The notes beneath the pieces were generated by a model, which was given only the letters and a program-made list of their open reading frames with translations, had not been told where the DNA came from and did no database searches. A program made the translations under genes and the position numbers. A DNA stretch of 38,487 nucleotides from JBEKTW01 sp049515655 (GTDB lineage: Bacteria > Bacteroidota > Ignavibacteria > UBA10030 > SZUA-254): assembly GCA_049515655.1 (NCBI GenBank), contig JBEKTW010000037.1, positions 1-38,487 on the forward strand, written 5' to 3'. Below, in pieces: positions 25,364 through 33,863 of the stretch (position 1 is the first letter of the stretch; each line of letters begins with the position of its first letter).

Positions 25364-26818
25364 TTACATCCATGCGACGTCCTCGAACTTCATGATCTGT
25401 CCTCTCTGCCGGGGCAGCGGGCCTTCACACCGCGAGTTCATGTCGAAGACCTTGCCTGGATTCAGGATATTGTTCGGATCCATCATTTGCTTCAATGTCT
25501 TCATCATGGCAATCGATGCACCTCCGACCATCTTTTCCAGCAGACGTTTTTTGTACAGGCCGACACCGTGTTCGCCGGTAATTGTCCCGCCAAGCTCAAT
25601 CGCGGCTTCTTCGACCTCGAAAATGGTTTTTTCCGCCCGCGCGAATGCTTCGTTATCACGTTCATCCGTCAAATAATTTGGATGAAGATTCCCATCGCCA
25701 GCATGGCCGAACGTGCCGATCCGAACATCGTGCTTTCGGGCAATCGATTTGATCCGGTCGACGAGTCTTGCAAGGTCGGAGCGGGGAACGGCGACGTCTT
25801 CCATGATGGTCGTTGGAGTCACCCGTGCGAGCGAGGTGAGTGCGGAGCGTCGAGCTGCTTTCAGTTTTACCGACTCGCTCTCATTCTGAGAAACTTTAAC
25901 GGCGGTGGCACGATGTTTCCGACAAATCTCTTCGACCAGGCGCGCATCCTCTTCAACAACCGAAAGCCGCCCGTCGACTTCAATGAGAAGCATAGCCTCA
26001 GCATCCACGGGAAGGCCAAGATGAGCGTACTCCTCAACACAGCGAATGGTCATATTATCGAGAAACTCCATCATGGCCGGAGTAATTCTTGCGGCGATAA
26101 CGGCAGAAACCGTTCTTGCCGCGTCTTCCATCGATGTATAAAAAGCCAGCATGGTCTTGGAGGTTTCCGGCTTGGGGATGAGCCGGAGCAGAATTCTTGT
26201 GAAAATCCCGAGAGTCCCTTCAGAGCCCGTCAGCACGTCCTTCAGATTGTAGCCGGCAACGTCCTTAACCGATTTTCCACCGGTGCGGAGTATCTCACCG
26301 GTGGGCAACACGACCTCCATTCCCATGACATAATTCTTCGTGACGCCATACTTCAAGCCCCTCAAACCGCCCGCATTCTCCGCGACATTTCCGCCGATCG
26401 TACAGATGGTCGAGCTTCCAGGATCGGGCGGATAGAGCAAACCGAGCTTTTCGACCGCCTCATGGAGATTCGCCGTTATCACTCCCGGCTCGACCGTTGC
26501 CGTGAGATTTTCCTGGTCTATCTCAAGAATCCGATTCCAGTGGTTGGTCAACAGGACGACAGAATTTTCCAGCGGGATGACGCCGCCGCTGAGTCCCGTG
26601 CCCGACCCCCGTGGCACAACGGAGAAGCCTTCCTCGTTGGCGAGCTTGACGATTTGAGAAATCTGTTCCGCAGTGGAGGGCCGGACGGCTGCGATGGGCA
26701 GTTGCGGCTTCAATGCGGCTGCATCGTAGGAATACGAAATACGGGCTTCCGGCGAATCAAGCAGGTTCTCCGGACCGACTATTTCCTTGAGCTTCTTTAT
26801 CGTCTGGGAACTGACCAT
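25364..26818 (-). CDS. glcD: Glycolate oxidase (FAD-linked) subunit GlcD
   Basis: A 484-residue flavoprotein that oxidises glycolate or D-lactate and passes electrons to GlcF. The N-terminal FAD-binding (PCMH) domain shows PRGSGTGLSGGVIPLENSVV and the block GLLYPPDPGSSTICTIGGN. The C-terminal FAD-oxidase domain has IGTFGHAGDGNLHPNY with the metal/substrate His residues and GEHGVGLYKK. Length and motifs are standard. It follows the DAHP synthase stop by 87 nt in the same direction and has its own weak start region (GTTGAG). GlcF lies 5.4 kb downstream, separated by the kinase, broken esterase and rhomboid genes. Confidence 0.95.
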   Translation of the reverse strand: MVSSQTIKKLKEIVGPENLLDSPEARISYSYDAAALKPQLPIAAVRPSTAEQISQIVKLANEEGFSVVPRGSGTGLSGGVIPLENSVVLLTNHWNRILEIDQENLTATVEPGVITANLHEAVEKLGLLYPPDPGSSTICTIGGNVAENAGGLRGLKYGVTKNYVMGMEVVLPTGEILRTGGKSVKDVAGYNLKDVLTGSEGTLGIFTRILLRLIPKPETSKTMLAFYTSMEDAARTVSAVIAARITPAMMEFLDNMTIRCVEEYAHLGLPVDAEAMLLIEVDGRLSVVEEDARLVEEICRKHRATAVKVSQNESESVKLKAARRSALTSLARVTPTTIMEDVAVPRSDLARLVDRIKSIARKHDVRIGTFGHAGDGNLHPNYLTDERDNEAFARAEKTIFEVEEAAIELGGTITGEHGVGLYKKRLLEKMVGGASIAMMKTLKQMMDPNNILNPGKVFDMNSRCEGPLPRQRGQIMKFEDVAWM

Positions 26819-26905
26819 TGGTTCAACTCAACGTAAGGAATTCGGGCTTGAAAATCAAGGGTTCGCACGTCGTTTCGGCATGAAGAAGGACGCGCAATCT
26901 GAGAA

Positions 26906-27922
26906 TCAGTCACTCGTTCTTCCAACTGCGGCGGCAACCGCCCTTACTTGCGCCATGAGCTGTTTAAACTCCGCCGGTGTCAGCGATTGCTCACCGTCCG
27001 AAAAAGCCTGGGAAGGGTCGGGATGAACTTCCACAATCAAACCATCAGCCCCGGCGGCAACTGCGGCACGGCTCATGGGGATGATCAGCTCGTGTCTTCC
27101 CGTTCCATGGCTTGGGTCGACGATAATGGGAAGATGCGAGAGCTGTTTGATCGCCGGGACAATGTTGAGGTCCAGGGTATTCCGCGTATACTCAACGAAA
27201 GTCCGAATGCCCCGCTCACACAGGATGACGTTGTTATTGCCGCCGGCGAGAAGGTATTCCGCGCTCATGAGGAATTCATTCAGCGTCGCGGAGAAATTCC
27301 GCTTCAGCAGCACAGGTTTTCCGACCTGCGCGATTTTCTTGAGAAGCTTCGTGTTCTGCATGTTGCGCGCCCCTACCTGCAGACAATCTGCATACTTGGA
27401 AACGAGTTCCACCTCTCCCGATTCCATCACCTCTGTCACGATCCCCAATCCCGTTTGTTCACGTGCCTTGGCCAGCAACTTCAGCCCATCTTCTCCCAGC
27501 CCCTGGAACGCGTACGGACTCGTCCTTGGTTTGTACGCTCCTCCACGCAGCAGGGATGCGCCCGCCGACTTGACCGCGAGAGCGGTCGCGAATAACTGTT
27601 CCTCACTCTCGACGGAACATGGTCCGGCAATCACTGTAATATTCCTTCCACCGATCTTCACGCCCGCCACCTGGATGACGCTGTCATCAGGCTTGAAATC
27701 CCTGCCGGCAAGCCTGTACGGCCGGAGAACGGGGATGACGCTCTCAACACAGGGGAGAAGAGAGAATTGTTCTCTCTTGAAGAGGCGTTCGTCACCGATG
27801 ATGCCGATGATCGTGCGCTCCACTCCTCTGGAGAGATGCGCCTTCAATCCGAGTTCCTCGACGCGCTGAATGACCCGTTGCACATCGACATCAGTCGCGC
27901 TTGATTTCATCACAACAATCAT
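26906..27922 (-). CDS. aroF: 3-Deoxy-7-phosphoheptulonate (DAHP) synthase, type I-beta
   Basis: A 338-residue enzyme for the first step of the shikimate pathway, condensing phosphoenolpyruvate and erythrose 4-phosphate. Residues 1-70 form the ferredoxin-like regulatory domain of the Thermotoga-type enzyme. The barrel carries AGPCSVES (metal Cys), KPRTSPYAFQG, CERGIRTF, VDPSHGTGRHE (metal His), and IVEVHPDPS (metal Glu and Asp). I chose the ATG at 27922 because AAAAGGA lies 6 nt before it. Divergent from aroB, it is preceded by a 190-nt leader with a short Phe-containing reading frame and an intrinsic terminator, so feedback and attenuation may both control it. Confidence 0.95.
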   Translation of the reverse strand: MIVVMKSSATDVDVQRVIQRVEELGLKAHLSRGVERTIIGIIGDERLFKREQFSLLPCVESVIPVLRPYRLAGRDFKPDDSVIQVAGVKIGGRNITVIAGPCSVESEEQLFATALAVKSAGASLLRGGAYKPRTSPYAFQGLGEDGLKLLAKAREQTGLGIVTEVMESGEVELVSKYADCLQVGARNMQNTKLLKKIAQVGKPVLLKRNFSATLNEFLMSAEYLLAGGNNNVILCERGIRTFVEYTRNTLDLNIVPAIKQLSHLPIIVDPSHGTGRHELIIPMSRAAVAAGADGLIVEVHPDPSQAFSDGEQSLTPAEFKQLMAQVRAVAAAVGRTSD

Positions 27923-27954
27923 ACAGATTCCTTTTGAACCTTCGGCTTGCTCGA

Positions 27955-27973
27955 CCGCCTCAGAGTGAGGCGG
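27955..27973 (-). promoter_or_regulatory. Second hairpin in the aroF leader
   Basis: CCGCCTCA-CTC-TGAGGCGG, a perfect 8-bp stem with a 3-nt loop. It lies between the leader terminator and the aroF Shine-Dalgarno. Its GGCGG half could alternatively pair with the CCGCC of the terminator's 5' arm, which would make the two structures exclusive. This pairing is an inference. Confidence 0.5.
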
Positions 27974-27987
27974 CTTCAAGCGATCAT

Positions 27988-28018
27988 AAAAAAACCCCGC
28001 TGATCACTCGGCGGGGTT
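27988..28018 (-). terminator. Intrinsic terminator (attenuator) in the aroF leader
   Basis: On the minus strand AACCCCGC, a 10-nt loop, GCGGGGTT and a run of seven T. No gene lies upstream on this strand for 400 bp, so it can only stop transcripts started at the aroF promoter. It begins at the stop codon of the short leader frame. Confidence 0.8.
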
Positions 28019-28059
28019 CATTGCATTCTCACAACGAAACTCATCTTGATGAAGGACAT
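28018..28059 (-). CDS. Possible aroF leader peptide (13 residues)
   Basis: ATG at 28059 gives MSFIKMSFVVRMQ and a TGA whose last base is the first base of the terminator stem. It has two Phe codons. The same frame is open upstream to a TTG at about 28092 preceded by GGGAGGA, which would add a third Phe. No strong Shine-Dalgarno precedes the 28059 ATG. The layout fits a translated leader of an aromatic-amino-acid gene but is not proof. Confidence 0.4.
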   Translation of the reverse strand: MSFIKMSFVVRMQ

Positions 28060-28121
28060 TCGTGCGCCGAAATCGCGCTTCGCCGAGAGCAATATGAGAA
28101 ATGTCCTCCCATCGTCTGCAA

Positions 28122-28150
28122 AGTATACGAAAGCTTTTGGGGAAAGTCAA
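28122..28150 (-). promoter_or_regulatory. Sigma70-type promoter of aroF
   Basis: Minus strand: TTGACT (28150-28145), a 17-nt spacer and TATACT (28127-28122). Transcription would start near 28115, giving a leader of about 190 nt that contains the short frame and the terminator. The remaining part of the divergent gap (28151-28364) holds nothing I recognise. Confidence 0.7.
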
Positions 28151-28364
28151 GATTTCAAGAGCTTGATATGTCGCGAACAAAGCGTTCTCAATTCCGAGAA
28201 ACAGCTATTAAGGTCTGAATACGAACCATTCTTGCCATAGCCCATTTGCCTTAATCCATTTCTATTTATTATTCCTACGCTGTGAAAGAATGGTCTAATG
28301 TCCGGCAGGTCGAGGCTGACTATCCGTTTCCCCGTGAATGTTTCCCCGTGGATGCTCCCGGCAC

Positions 28365-28393
28365 TTGAATTTTCTCACGTTCTCGCGTATCTT
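28365..28393 (+). promoter_or_regulatory. Promoter of the aroB-aroDE-aroA-aroC operon
   Basis: TTGAAT (28365-28370), a 17-nt spacer and TATCTT (28388-28393), 36 nt before the aroB ATG. Transcription would begin near 28400, leaving a short untranslated leader with no terminator, unlike aroF. Confidence 0.6.
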
Positions 28394-28428
28394 ACATACT
28401 TGATGCCCCAGACCAGGGAAAATGGTTC

Positions 28429-29511
28429 ATGGCCACAAAAATCCATATCAGTCTGAAAAAAGAAGCTGACGATTCCTACGATATCGTCATCGGGACCACA
28501 CTGACCGACGCTGCAAGAGACATTTTGAGGTTTGTTCCCGGTGACCGTTATTTCGCGATCACAGACTCAAATGTGAAAAGATTTTACGGTACGAAATTCG
28601 CCCGTTTGATGAAACGAACCGGCGTGGATTGTCCCTTACTCTCCGTACCAGCCGGCGAGAAGTCCAAGAGCCGTGCGACGAAAGGGCAGCTCGAAGACAA
28701 ACTCCTTTCGCTTGGCGCGGTCAGAAGTTCCGTCATCATCGCGCTCGGCGGCGGTATGGTAGGCGACCTGGCAGGTTTCGTCGCGTCGACCCTGCTCCGC
28801 GGTATCCGGTATGTGCACATACCTACGACGCTGCTCGCCCAGGTGGACAGCAGCATCGGCGGCAAGGTAGCCGTCAACCATCCGCTGGGCAAGAATCTTC
28901 TCGGGGCTTTTTGTCAGCCGAAGAGAGTCTGCATCGATATCTCGACGCTCGGCACACTCCCCGATCGCGAGTTCGTCAATGGCATGGCGGAAGTCATCAA
29001 GTTTGCCGCCATCCTCGACAGGGATTTATTCTCATACCTTGAAGTTCATTCCGAAAAGATTCTCACCCGCGACACGAAGGCGCTCATTAAAGTCATCACA
29101 CGATGCTGTGAATTGAAAAGGAACGTTGTGGAAATCGATGAGAAGGAAACCAGTTATCGCCGCATTCTTAATTTCGGCCACACGATCGGCCATGCCCTGG
29201 AGTCACTCTCCGGCTACCGGCTCCCGCACGGCATGGCGGTGGCTATCGGCATGGCGGCAGAAGCGAGGATTTCGGTTGCGCGCGGGTTGTTGACCGCCGG
29301 CGCGGTCGCGCGATTGGAAAACCTCCTGCACGCATACCGACTCCCGACAAAAATTCCGTCGTCAACCGATATCACGGAGCTGTGCGAGGCGACGCGCACG
29401 GACAAGAAAGCCAGAGACGGAAGAGTTCACTACACACTTCTCCAGCGGATCGGTAAAGCGCGGACCGATATGCGATTATCTCACGACGCGGTACGAAGGA
29501 TCCTTTCATGA
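28429..29511 (+). CDS. aroB: 3-Dehydroquinate synthase
   Basis: A 360-residue NAD- and metal-dependent enzyme that converts DAHP to 3-dehydroquinate, the second step of the pathway. The family core is complete: the NAD-binding block GGGMVGDLAGFVASTLLRG, then YVHIPTTLLAQVDSSIGGKV, the substrate-binding GKNLLGAF and metal-ligand region LNFGHTIGHALE, with a later PHGMAVAIGM. The length is normal. It is first in the plus-strand operon; its TGA overlaps the next ATG by 4 nt. AGGGA lies slightly far (about 11 nt) from the ATG. Confidence 0.97.
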   Translation: MATKIHISLKKEADDSYDIVIGTTLTDAARDILRFVPGDRYFAITDSNVKRFYGTKFARLMKRTGVDCPLLSVPAGEKSKSRATKGQLEDKLLSLGAVRSSVIIALGGGMVGDLAGFVASTLLRGIRYVHIPTTLLAQVDSSIGGKVAVNHPLGKNLLGAFCQPKRVCIDISTLGTLPDREFVNGMAEVIKFAAILDRDLFSYLEVHSEKILTRDTKALIKVITRCCELKRNVVEIDEKETSYRRILNFGHTIGHALESLSGYRLPHGMAVAIGMAAEARISVARGLLTAGAVARLENLLHAYRLPTKIPSSTDITELCEATRTDKKARDGRVHYTLLQRIGKARTDMRLSHDAVRRILS

Positions 29512-30932
29512 TGAACATCTGCGTTTCCATCGCCCCGGTTTCCATGGCTGAGGCAGTTAGAAAGCTCTCGAGCGCGGGCAGGAAAGCCGACCTCGTTGAG
29601 GTGAGAACGGACGGTATGGCCGATGTGGATCTCGCCAGGTTACTCCGGAGATCCAGACCGAAGGTGATCATTACCAACCGTCGAGCCAGCGAAGGCGGCA
29701 CATTCTCCGGGACCGCCGATGAACAATTCGATTTCTTCTCCAGGGCTATCAGCAACGGGGCGGATTTTATCGACGTCGAAATGAGCTGGGGCGGCGAGCG
29801 TATTTCATCCCTCTCGAAGAATCCTTCCCGGACAAAGATCATCGTTTCATATCATAATTTCGATGAAACGCCGGATAAACTCGAGGAAGTGTACGCGGAC
29901 ATGCGGAAGACCGGAGCCGACATCCTCAAGATTGCGACGACCGCGAATGACATCACGGATAACAGACGTGTTTTCGCGTTGCTCAGACGGGCGAAGCGTG
30001 ACCGGCAAAAAATGATCGCGTTCTGCATGGGCGAACGCGGACAGGCGAGCAGAATCTTGTCTGCACGGTTTGGAGGGTTTCTCACCTATGCCACTCTGGC
30101 GGTCGATGAATGTACCGCACCCGGTCAATTCACGGTTGATGACCTAAAGAATATCTACAGAATGACTGCTTTCAGCTCCCGGACAAAGGTATTCGGCCTG
30201 GTCGGAAACCCCGTTTCACAGAGCAAGGGAATATTCTACCACAACACGATCTTCAAACGAAAAGATGTCAATGCCATCTACCTGAACTTTCTCGTCGACG
30301 ATCTCGCCAGTTTTCTTGACGCTTTTAGCGGCGAGCTACATGGGTTCAGCGTGACAATGCCTTTCAAGGAACGAATCATACCATTCCTGGAGACCATTGA
30401 CGCAGCGGCCGAGAAGCTGCGGGCCGTGAACACGGTTATCGTCAGCAAAAGGCGACTCACCGGCTCCAACACCGACCTTTCCGCCATCATCCAGATCATG
30501 ATGAAAAAAATACAGCCGCGCGGTAAACGAATCATCGTGCTCGGGACAGGCGGGACAGCACGGACACTGGCGTTCGCCTCGGCCTCGCTCGGCGCCCATA
30601 CAACGGTTGTTGGTCGTTCGCCTGATAAAGCACGGGCGATGGCGGCTGAATTTGGCTGTGAATGGAGACTGTTTGATTTCCTTGAGAGTCTGGAGGCCGA
30701 CGTTTTGATGAACGGGACATCCGTCGGGATGCATCCGGAAACCGACCCCCCATTGGTTCCGAAGAAGTTCTTCCACAGAGGGATGATCGTTTTCGACGCC
30801 GTCTACCGGCCGGAAATGACGCCCCTGCTGACAGCGGCAAAGTCGGCGCACTGCCGGGTCATCACCGGGATGGAGTTATTCACCCTGCAGGCACGATTGC
30901 AATCCAAACTTTTCCTTGAGGGTCTTGAATGA
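29508..30932 (+). CDS. aroDE: Bifunctional 3-dehydroquinate dehydratase/shikimate dehydrogenase (AroD-AroE fusion)
   Basis: A 474-residue fusion for steps three and four of the pathway. Residues 1-220 are a type I dehydroquinase: EVRTDG, catalytic His116 in SYHNFDE and Schiff-base Lys141 in DILKIATTA. Residues 225-474 are shikimate dehydrogenase: SVTMPFKE with the catalytic Lys, GSNTDLSA, the NADP loop GTGGTARTLA, and NGTSVGMHPETDPP. The substrate motif usually written GxPxxHSxSPxxHN is here GNPVSQSKGIFYHN. Such fusions are known from plants, chlamydiae and some other bacteria and would channel dehydroshikimate. It overlaps aroB and aroA by 4 nt each. Confidence 0.95.
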   Translation: MMNICVSIAPVSMAEAVRKLSSAGRKADLVEVRTDGMADVDLARLLRRSRPKVIITNRRASEGGTFSGTADEQFDFFSRAISNGADFIDVEMSWGGERISSLSKNPSRTKIIVSYHNFDETPDKLEEVYADMRKTGADILKIATTANDITDNRRVFALLRRAKRDRQKMIAFCMGERGQASRILSARFGGFLTYATLAVDECTAPGQFTVDDLKNIYRMTAFSSRTKVFGLVGNPVSQSKGIFYHNTIFKRKDVNAIYLNFLVDDLASFLDAFSGELHGFSVTMPFKERIIPFLETIDAAAEKLRAVNTVIVSKRRLTGSNTDLSAIIQIMMKKIQPRGKRIIVLGTGGTARTLAFASASLGAHTTVVGRSPDKARAMAAEFGCEWRLFDFLESLEADVLMNGTSVGMHPETDPPLVPKKFFHRGMIVFDAVYRPEMTPLLTAAKSAHCRVITGMELFTLQARLQSKLFLEGLE

Positions 30933-32203
30933 TGGGCGAACCCGCGCGCCGCATCCATCCGACACGGAGAATGGATGCAGAAGTAAATATCCCGCCTTCG
31001 AAGAGCTACACAAACCGAGCGCTTATTGTCGCCGCCTTGGCTGAGGGTTCGTCACAACTCGTTCGACCGTCACTGAGCGATGATTCCAGGGTGTTAGTCG
31101 ACGCCCTGAAGGGGTTCGGCATCGGCATCAGAGAACGCGGAGAAATCCTGGAAGTCGACGGTACTGCCGGTCATTTCCGTGCTCCCTCAAAGGAAATTTT
31201 CGTCGGAAACGCCGGAACGGCCATGCGTTTTCTGTCGGCATTCGCAGGACTGGCGGAAGGGACAACTGTCATCGATGGAGACGAGCAAATGCGCCGGCGT
31301 CCAATCGGGGACCTCCTGAGCGCGCTTCAATCCGCAGGGGTCAAAACAACCGGCAGGAATGGTTTTCCACCGGTGACCATCGTCGGGGGAAATTTCGTCG
31401 GAGGCAGAATCGGCATCAACGCGTCCATCAGCAGTCAATTTGCTTCGTCTCTTTTGCTCTCGGCCCCGTACGCAAAATGGCCCGTAACACTTCATATCAC
31501 GGATGAAATCAGTTCTCTCCCGTACATCGACATGTCGCTGCACGTGATGCGGTCGTTCGGAGCCGATGTAGAGGTTATCGACCCGCGCAACTATGACGTG
31601 AGCAATTCCCAGAAATACATCGGAAGAGAATTTCGCATCGAGGCGGATGCTACCGCCGCATCGTACTTCCTGGCGGCAGCAGCGCTCACCGGGGGGCGGG
31701 TGCGTATCCCGGATCTTTCCCCCGATTCGCTCCAGGGAGATTTGAAGTTTCTCAGGGTGCTCTCAGACATGGGGTGTGCGGTCTCTCAACACCCAAGCGG
31801 TGTGGAACTCCGCGGCGCACGGCTCTTCGGCGCCGAAGTCGATATGAACGCGATGCCTGACTGCGTTCCGACGCTCGCCGTGCTCGCAGCATTCGCCGAG
31901 GGACCGACCAAAATCGGCAACGTGGCCCATCTCCAGTACAAGGAAACAAACCGCCTCACGGCGCTGGCCGTTGAACTCCGGAGAATGGGCACGGGAGTTG
32001 AGCTGCTTGATGACGGTCTCATTATTCACCCGCAATCGCCGCATGGTGCGAAAATCGAAACATACAACGACCATCGTATGGCAATGAGTTTTGCGATCGC
32101 CGGACTGGAAGTTGACGGCATCGTGATCACGAATCCCGCATGCGTGTCAAAGTCCTTCCCGGACTTCTGGGAAGAGTTCGGCAAAATAGAAGGAAAGGAA
32201 TAA
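30929..32203 (+). CDS. aroA: 3-Phosphoshikimate 1-carboxyvinyltransferase (EPSP synthase)
   Basis: A 424-residue enzyme that adds the enolpyruvyl group of phosphoenolpyruvate to shikimate 3-phosphate. Motifs in order: PPSKSYTNRALI (phosphate-binding Lys/Ser), FVGNAGTAMRFL, DGDEQMRRRPI, SSQFASSLLL, PDCVPTLAVLAAFAEG and KETNRL, then DHRMAMSF near the C-terminus. The length is normal. It overlaps aroDE by 4 nt (ATGA) and is followed after 3 nt by aroC. The shikimate kinase that must make its substrate is not encoded in the window. Confidence 0.97.
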   Translation: MMGEPARRIHPTRRMDAEVNIPPSKSYTNRALIVAALAEGSSQLVRPSLSDDSRVLVDALKGFGIGIRERGEILEVDGTAGHFRAPSKEIFVGNAGTAMRFLSAFAGLAEGTTVIDGDEQMRRRPIGDLLSALQSAGVKTTGRNGFPPVTIVGGNFVGGRIGINASISSQFASSLLLSAPYAKWPVTLHITDEISSLPYIDMSLHVMRSFGADVEVIDPRNYDVSNSQKYIGREFRIEADATAASYFLAAAALTGGRVRIPDLSPDSLQGDLKFLRVLSDMGCAVSQHPSGVELRGARLFGAEVDMNAMPDCVPTLAVLAAFAEGPTKIGNVAHLQYKETNRLTALAVELRRMGTGVELLDDGLIIHPQSPHGAKIETYNDHRMAMSFAIAGLEVDGIVITNPACVSKSFPDFWEEFGKIEGKE

Positions 32204-32206
32204 GGT

Positions 32207-33535
32207 ATGGCAGGTAACGCAACCGGAAAATTCTTCCGGGTGACGACGTTTGGTGAAAGCCACGGTGCCGCTGTCGGCGTGCTGATCGACGGAGTGCAGC
32301 CAAACGTGCCATTCTCCACAGCATTCATCCAGAAGGAACTGGATCGCCGGCGACCAGGCCAGAGCGCCGTGACGACTTCGCGCCAGGAGCTCGACCGGGT
32401 GCAGGTCTTGAGCGGTGTCTTTAATGGCAAGACACTCGGAACACCCATCTGCATGCTGGTCGAGAATAAGAACCAGGATCCGAAAGCGTACGAATCCATC
32501 AAAGACCTCTTCCGCCCCGGGCATGCCGGTTACACGTATCTTTCGAAGTATGGAATACAGGATTACCGTGGCGGCGGCCGTTCGTCCGGGAGGGAAACTG
32601 TCGGACGGGTCGCGGCAGGAGCCCTTGCGAAACACATCCTCGAACGCCGAGGAATCCGCATCGTCGCGTACACGAAGGAAATCGGCGGTATTGTCGCCGG
32701 GAAGATCGATCTTGACGAAATTGAAAACAACCCCGTACGCTGCCCCGACCCCGAAGCCGCAAAGAGGATGGAGAGGAAGATCCTTCGCGTAAAGAATGAG
32801 GGAGATTCCCTCGGCGGCGTTGTCGAAGCGGTCGTGAGAAACTGTCCGGCGGGACTGGGAGATCCGGTATTCGACAAACTCGAAGCCGACCTGGCCAAAG
32901 CCCTCCTGTCGATTCCCGCGGTGAAAGGATTCGAAGTCGGCTCGGGCTTTGCCTCGGCGCGGATGAAAGGGAGCGAGCACAACGATGCCTTCTACAAGGA
33001 GAGAAGAACCGGCAGAGTGAGAACGAAAACCAACTTCGCGGGGGGAATTCTCGGCGGAATTTCAAACGGCGAAGATATCGTCGTCCGGGTCGCGGTCAAA
33101 CCGGCGTCATCGATACCGAAAGCGCAGGACACAGTCGACCTCAGGGGGAAAAAACGTACGATCAAAGTGGAGGGCCGCCACGACCCGTGTCTTTGTCCGC
33201 GGGTTGTTCCGGTCGTGGAATCCATGATTGCCCTTGTGCTCACCGACCATCTGCTGCGCCAGGAAATGATACGGAAAACCGATTCCATCGCCCGCATCGG
33301 GGAAGAGATCGATTTTTTCGACGATATGCTGATGATCCTGCTGAGTCAGCGGCAGGAGCTCGCTCGCGGCGTGCCGACCCCCAGCCCGAAACAGGAACGC
33401 AAGATCATCGAGAGCAGACTCGCCCTGGCAGATGAAGCCCGCCTCGACCGATCCTTCATCAAAACAATCTATAGCGCAATACTTGCGGACGCACGCAAGC
33501 TCAAGAGAGTTTCCGAGTCTCCCGTATCGAAATAG
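32207..33535 (+). CDS. aroC: Chorismate synthase with C-terminal AroQ chorismate-mutase-like domain
   Basis: A 442-residue protein. Residues 1-352 are a complete chorismate synthase, which needs reduced FMN: TTFGESHGAAVGVLIDGV, RRPGQSAVTTSRQE, GGGRSSGRETVGRVAAGALA, KTNFAGGILGGISNG and EGRHDPCLCPRVVPVVESM. Ordinary enzymes end soon after, at about 355-400 residues. Here residues 363-433 form an extra helical domain with the AroQ/CM_2 pattern: GEEIDFFDDMLMILLSQRQE, then ERKIIESRLALADEARLD and FIKTIYSAILADARKLKR. If active it would turn the product chorismate into prephenate on the same chain. Only some catalytic residues are kept (see findings). It is last in the aro operon. Confidence 0.93.
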   Translation: MAGNATGKFFRVTTFGESHGAAVGVLIDGVQPNVPFSTAFIQKELDRRRPGQSAVTTSRQELDRVQVLSGVFNGKTLGTPICMLVENKNQDPKAYESIKDLFRPGHAGYTYLSKYGIQDYRGGGRSSGRETVGRVAAGALAKHILERRGIRIVAYTKEIGGIVAGKIDLDEIENNPVRCPDPEAAKRMERKILRVKNEGDSLGGVVEAVVRNCPAGLGDPVFDKLEADLAKALLSIPAVKGFEVGSGFASARMKGSEHNDAFYKERRTGRVRTKTNFAGGILGGISNGEDIVVRVAVKPASSIPKAQDTVDLRGKKRTIKVEGRHDPCLCPRVVPVVESMIALVLTDHLLRQEMIRKTDSIARIGEEIDFFDDMLMILLSQRQELARGVPTPSPKQERKIIESRLALADEARLDRSFIKTIYSAILADARKLKRVSESPVSK

Positions 33536-33551
33536 GTTGTTTGGTAATGTC

Positions 33552-33622
33552 TCAGTTTGAAGTCGTTTCGTCCAAAGACGACCCCCTCTTGTATTCTCCC
33601 CCTTAAAAAAGGGGGAGAAGTT
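33552..33622 (+). repeat. Dispersed 70-bp repeat, copy B, with CTCCCCCTT hairpin
   Basis: This is the partner of 14305-14374. The 9-bp stem CTCCCCCTT/AAGGGGGAG lies at 33596-33604 and 33609-33617 with loop AAAA. It begins 17 nt after the aroC stop. A short T-run follows the stem after AAG, so it could also end the aro transcript. Confidence 0.8.
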
Positions 33623-33649
33623 TGACGCTGTCCTAAAAGTCCCAGCGTC

Positions 33650-33725
33650 ATGCTGACATTCTTCTGGTCAGCATCTAAACGTCAGCGGTGACATGCTCGG
33701 TTCAGATCCTGACCAAGAGCATGTC
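33650..33725. repeat. Two further perfect hairpins between aroC and dusB
   Basis: ATGCTGAC/GTCAGCAT (33650-33674, 9-nt loop) and GACATGCTC/GAGCATGTC (33690-33725, 18-nt loop that can pair internally as GGTTCAG/CTGACC). With copy B they fill most of the 328-bp gap. The last 120 bp before dusB hold no clear promoter. Confidence 0.65.
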
Positions 33726-33863
33726 AGGATGACGGGTTGGCTTAATTTATGAACAACCTCGCCGGAGGGGTTGAGTCCGGACAACACGGTTCAAACCGAG
33801 GAACTGCCAGATTGTTTCGGATGTCGATTTTCTGTACATTAATTCCGTAAGAGTCTATCATTA

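Noticed and set aside
25325..26836. 503-codon open frame on the plus strand opposite glcD
   Set aside because: Antisense shadow; the minus strand encodes a full GlcD with all motifs.
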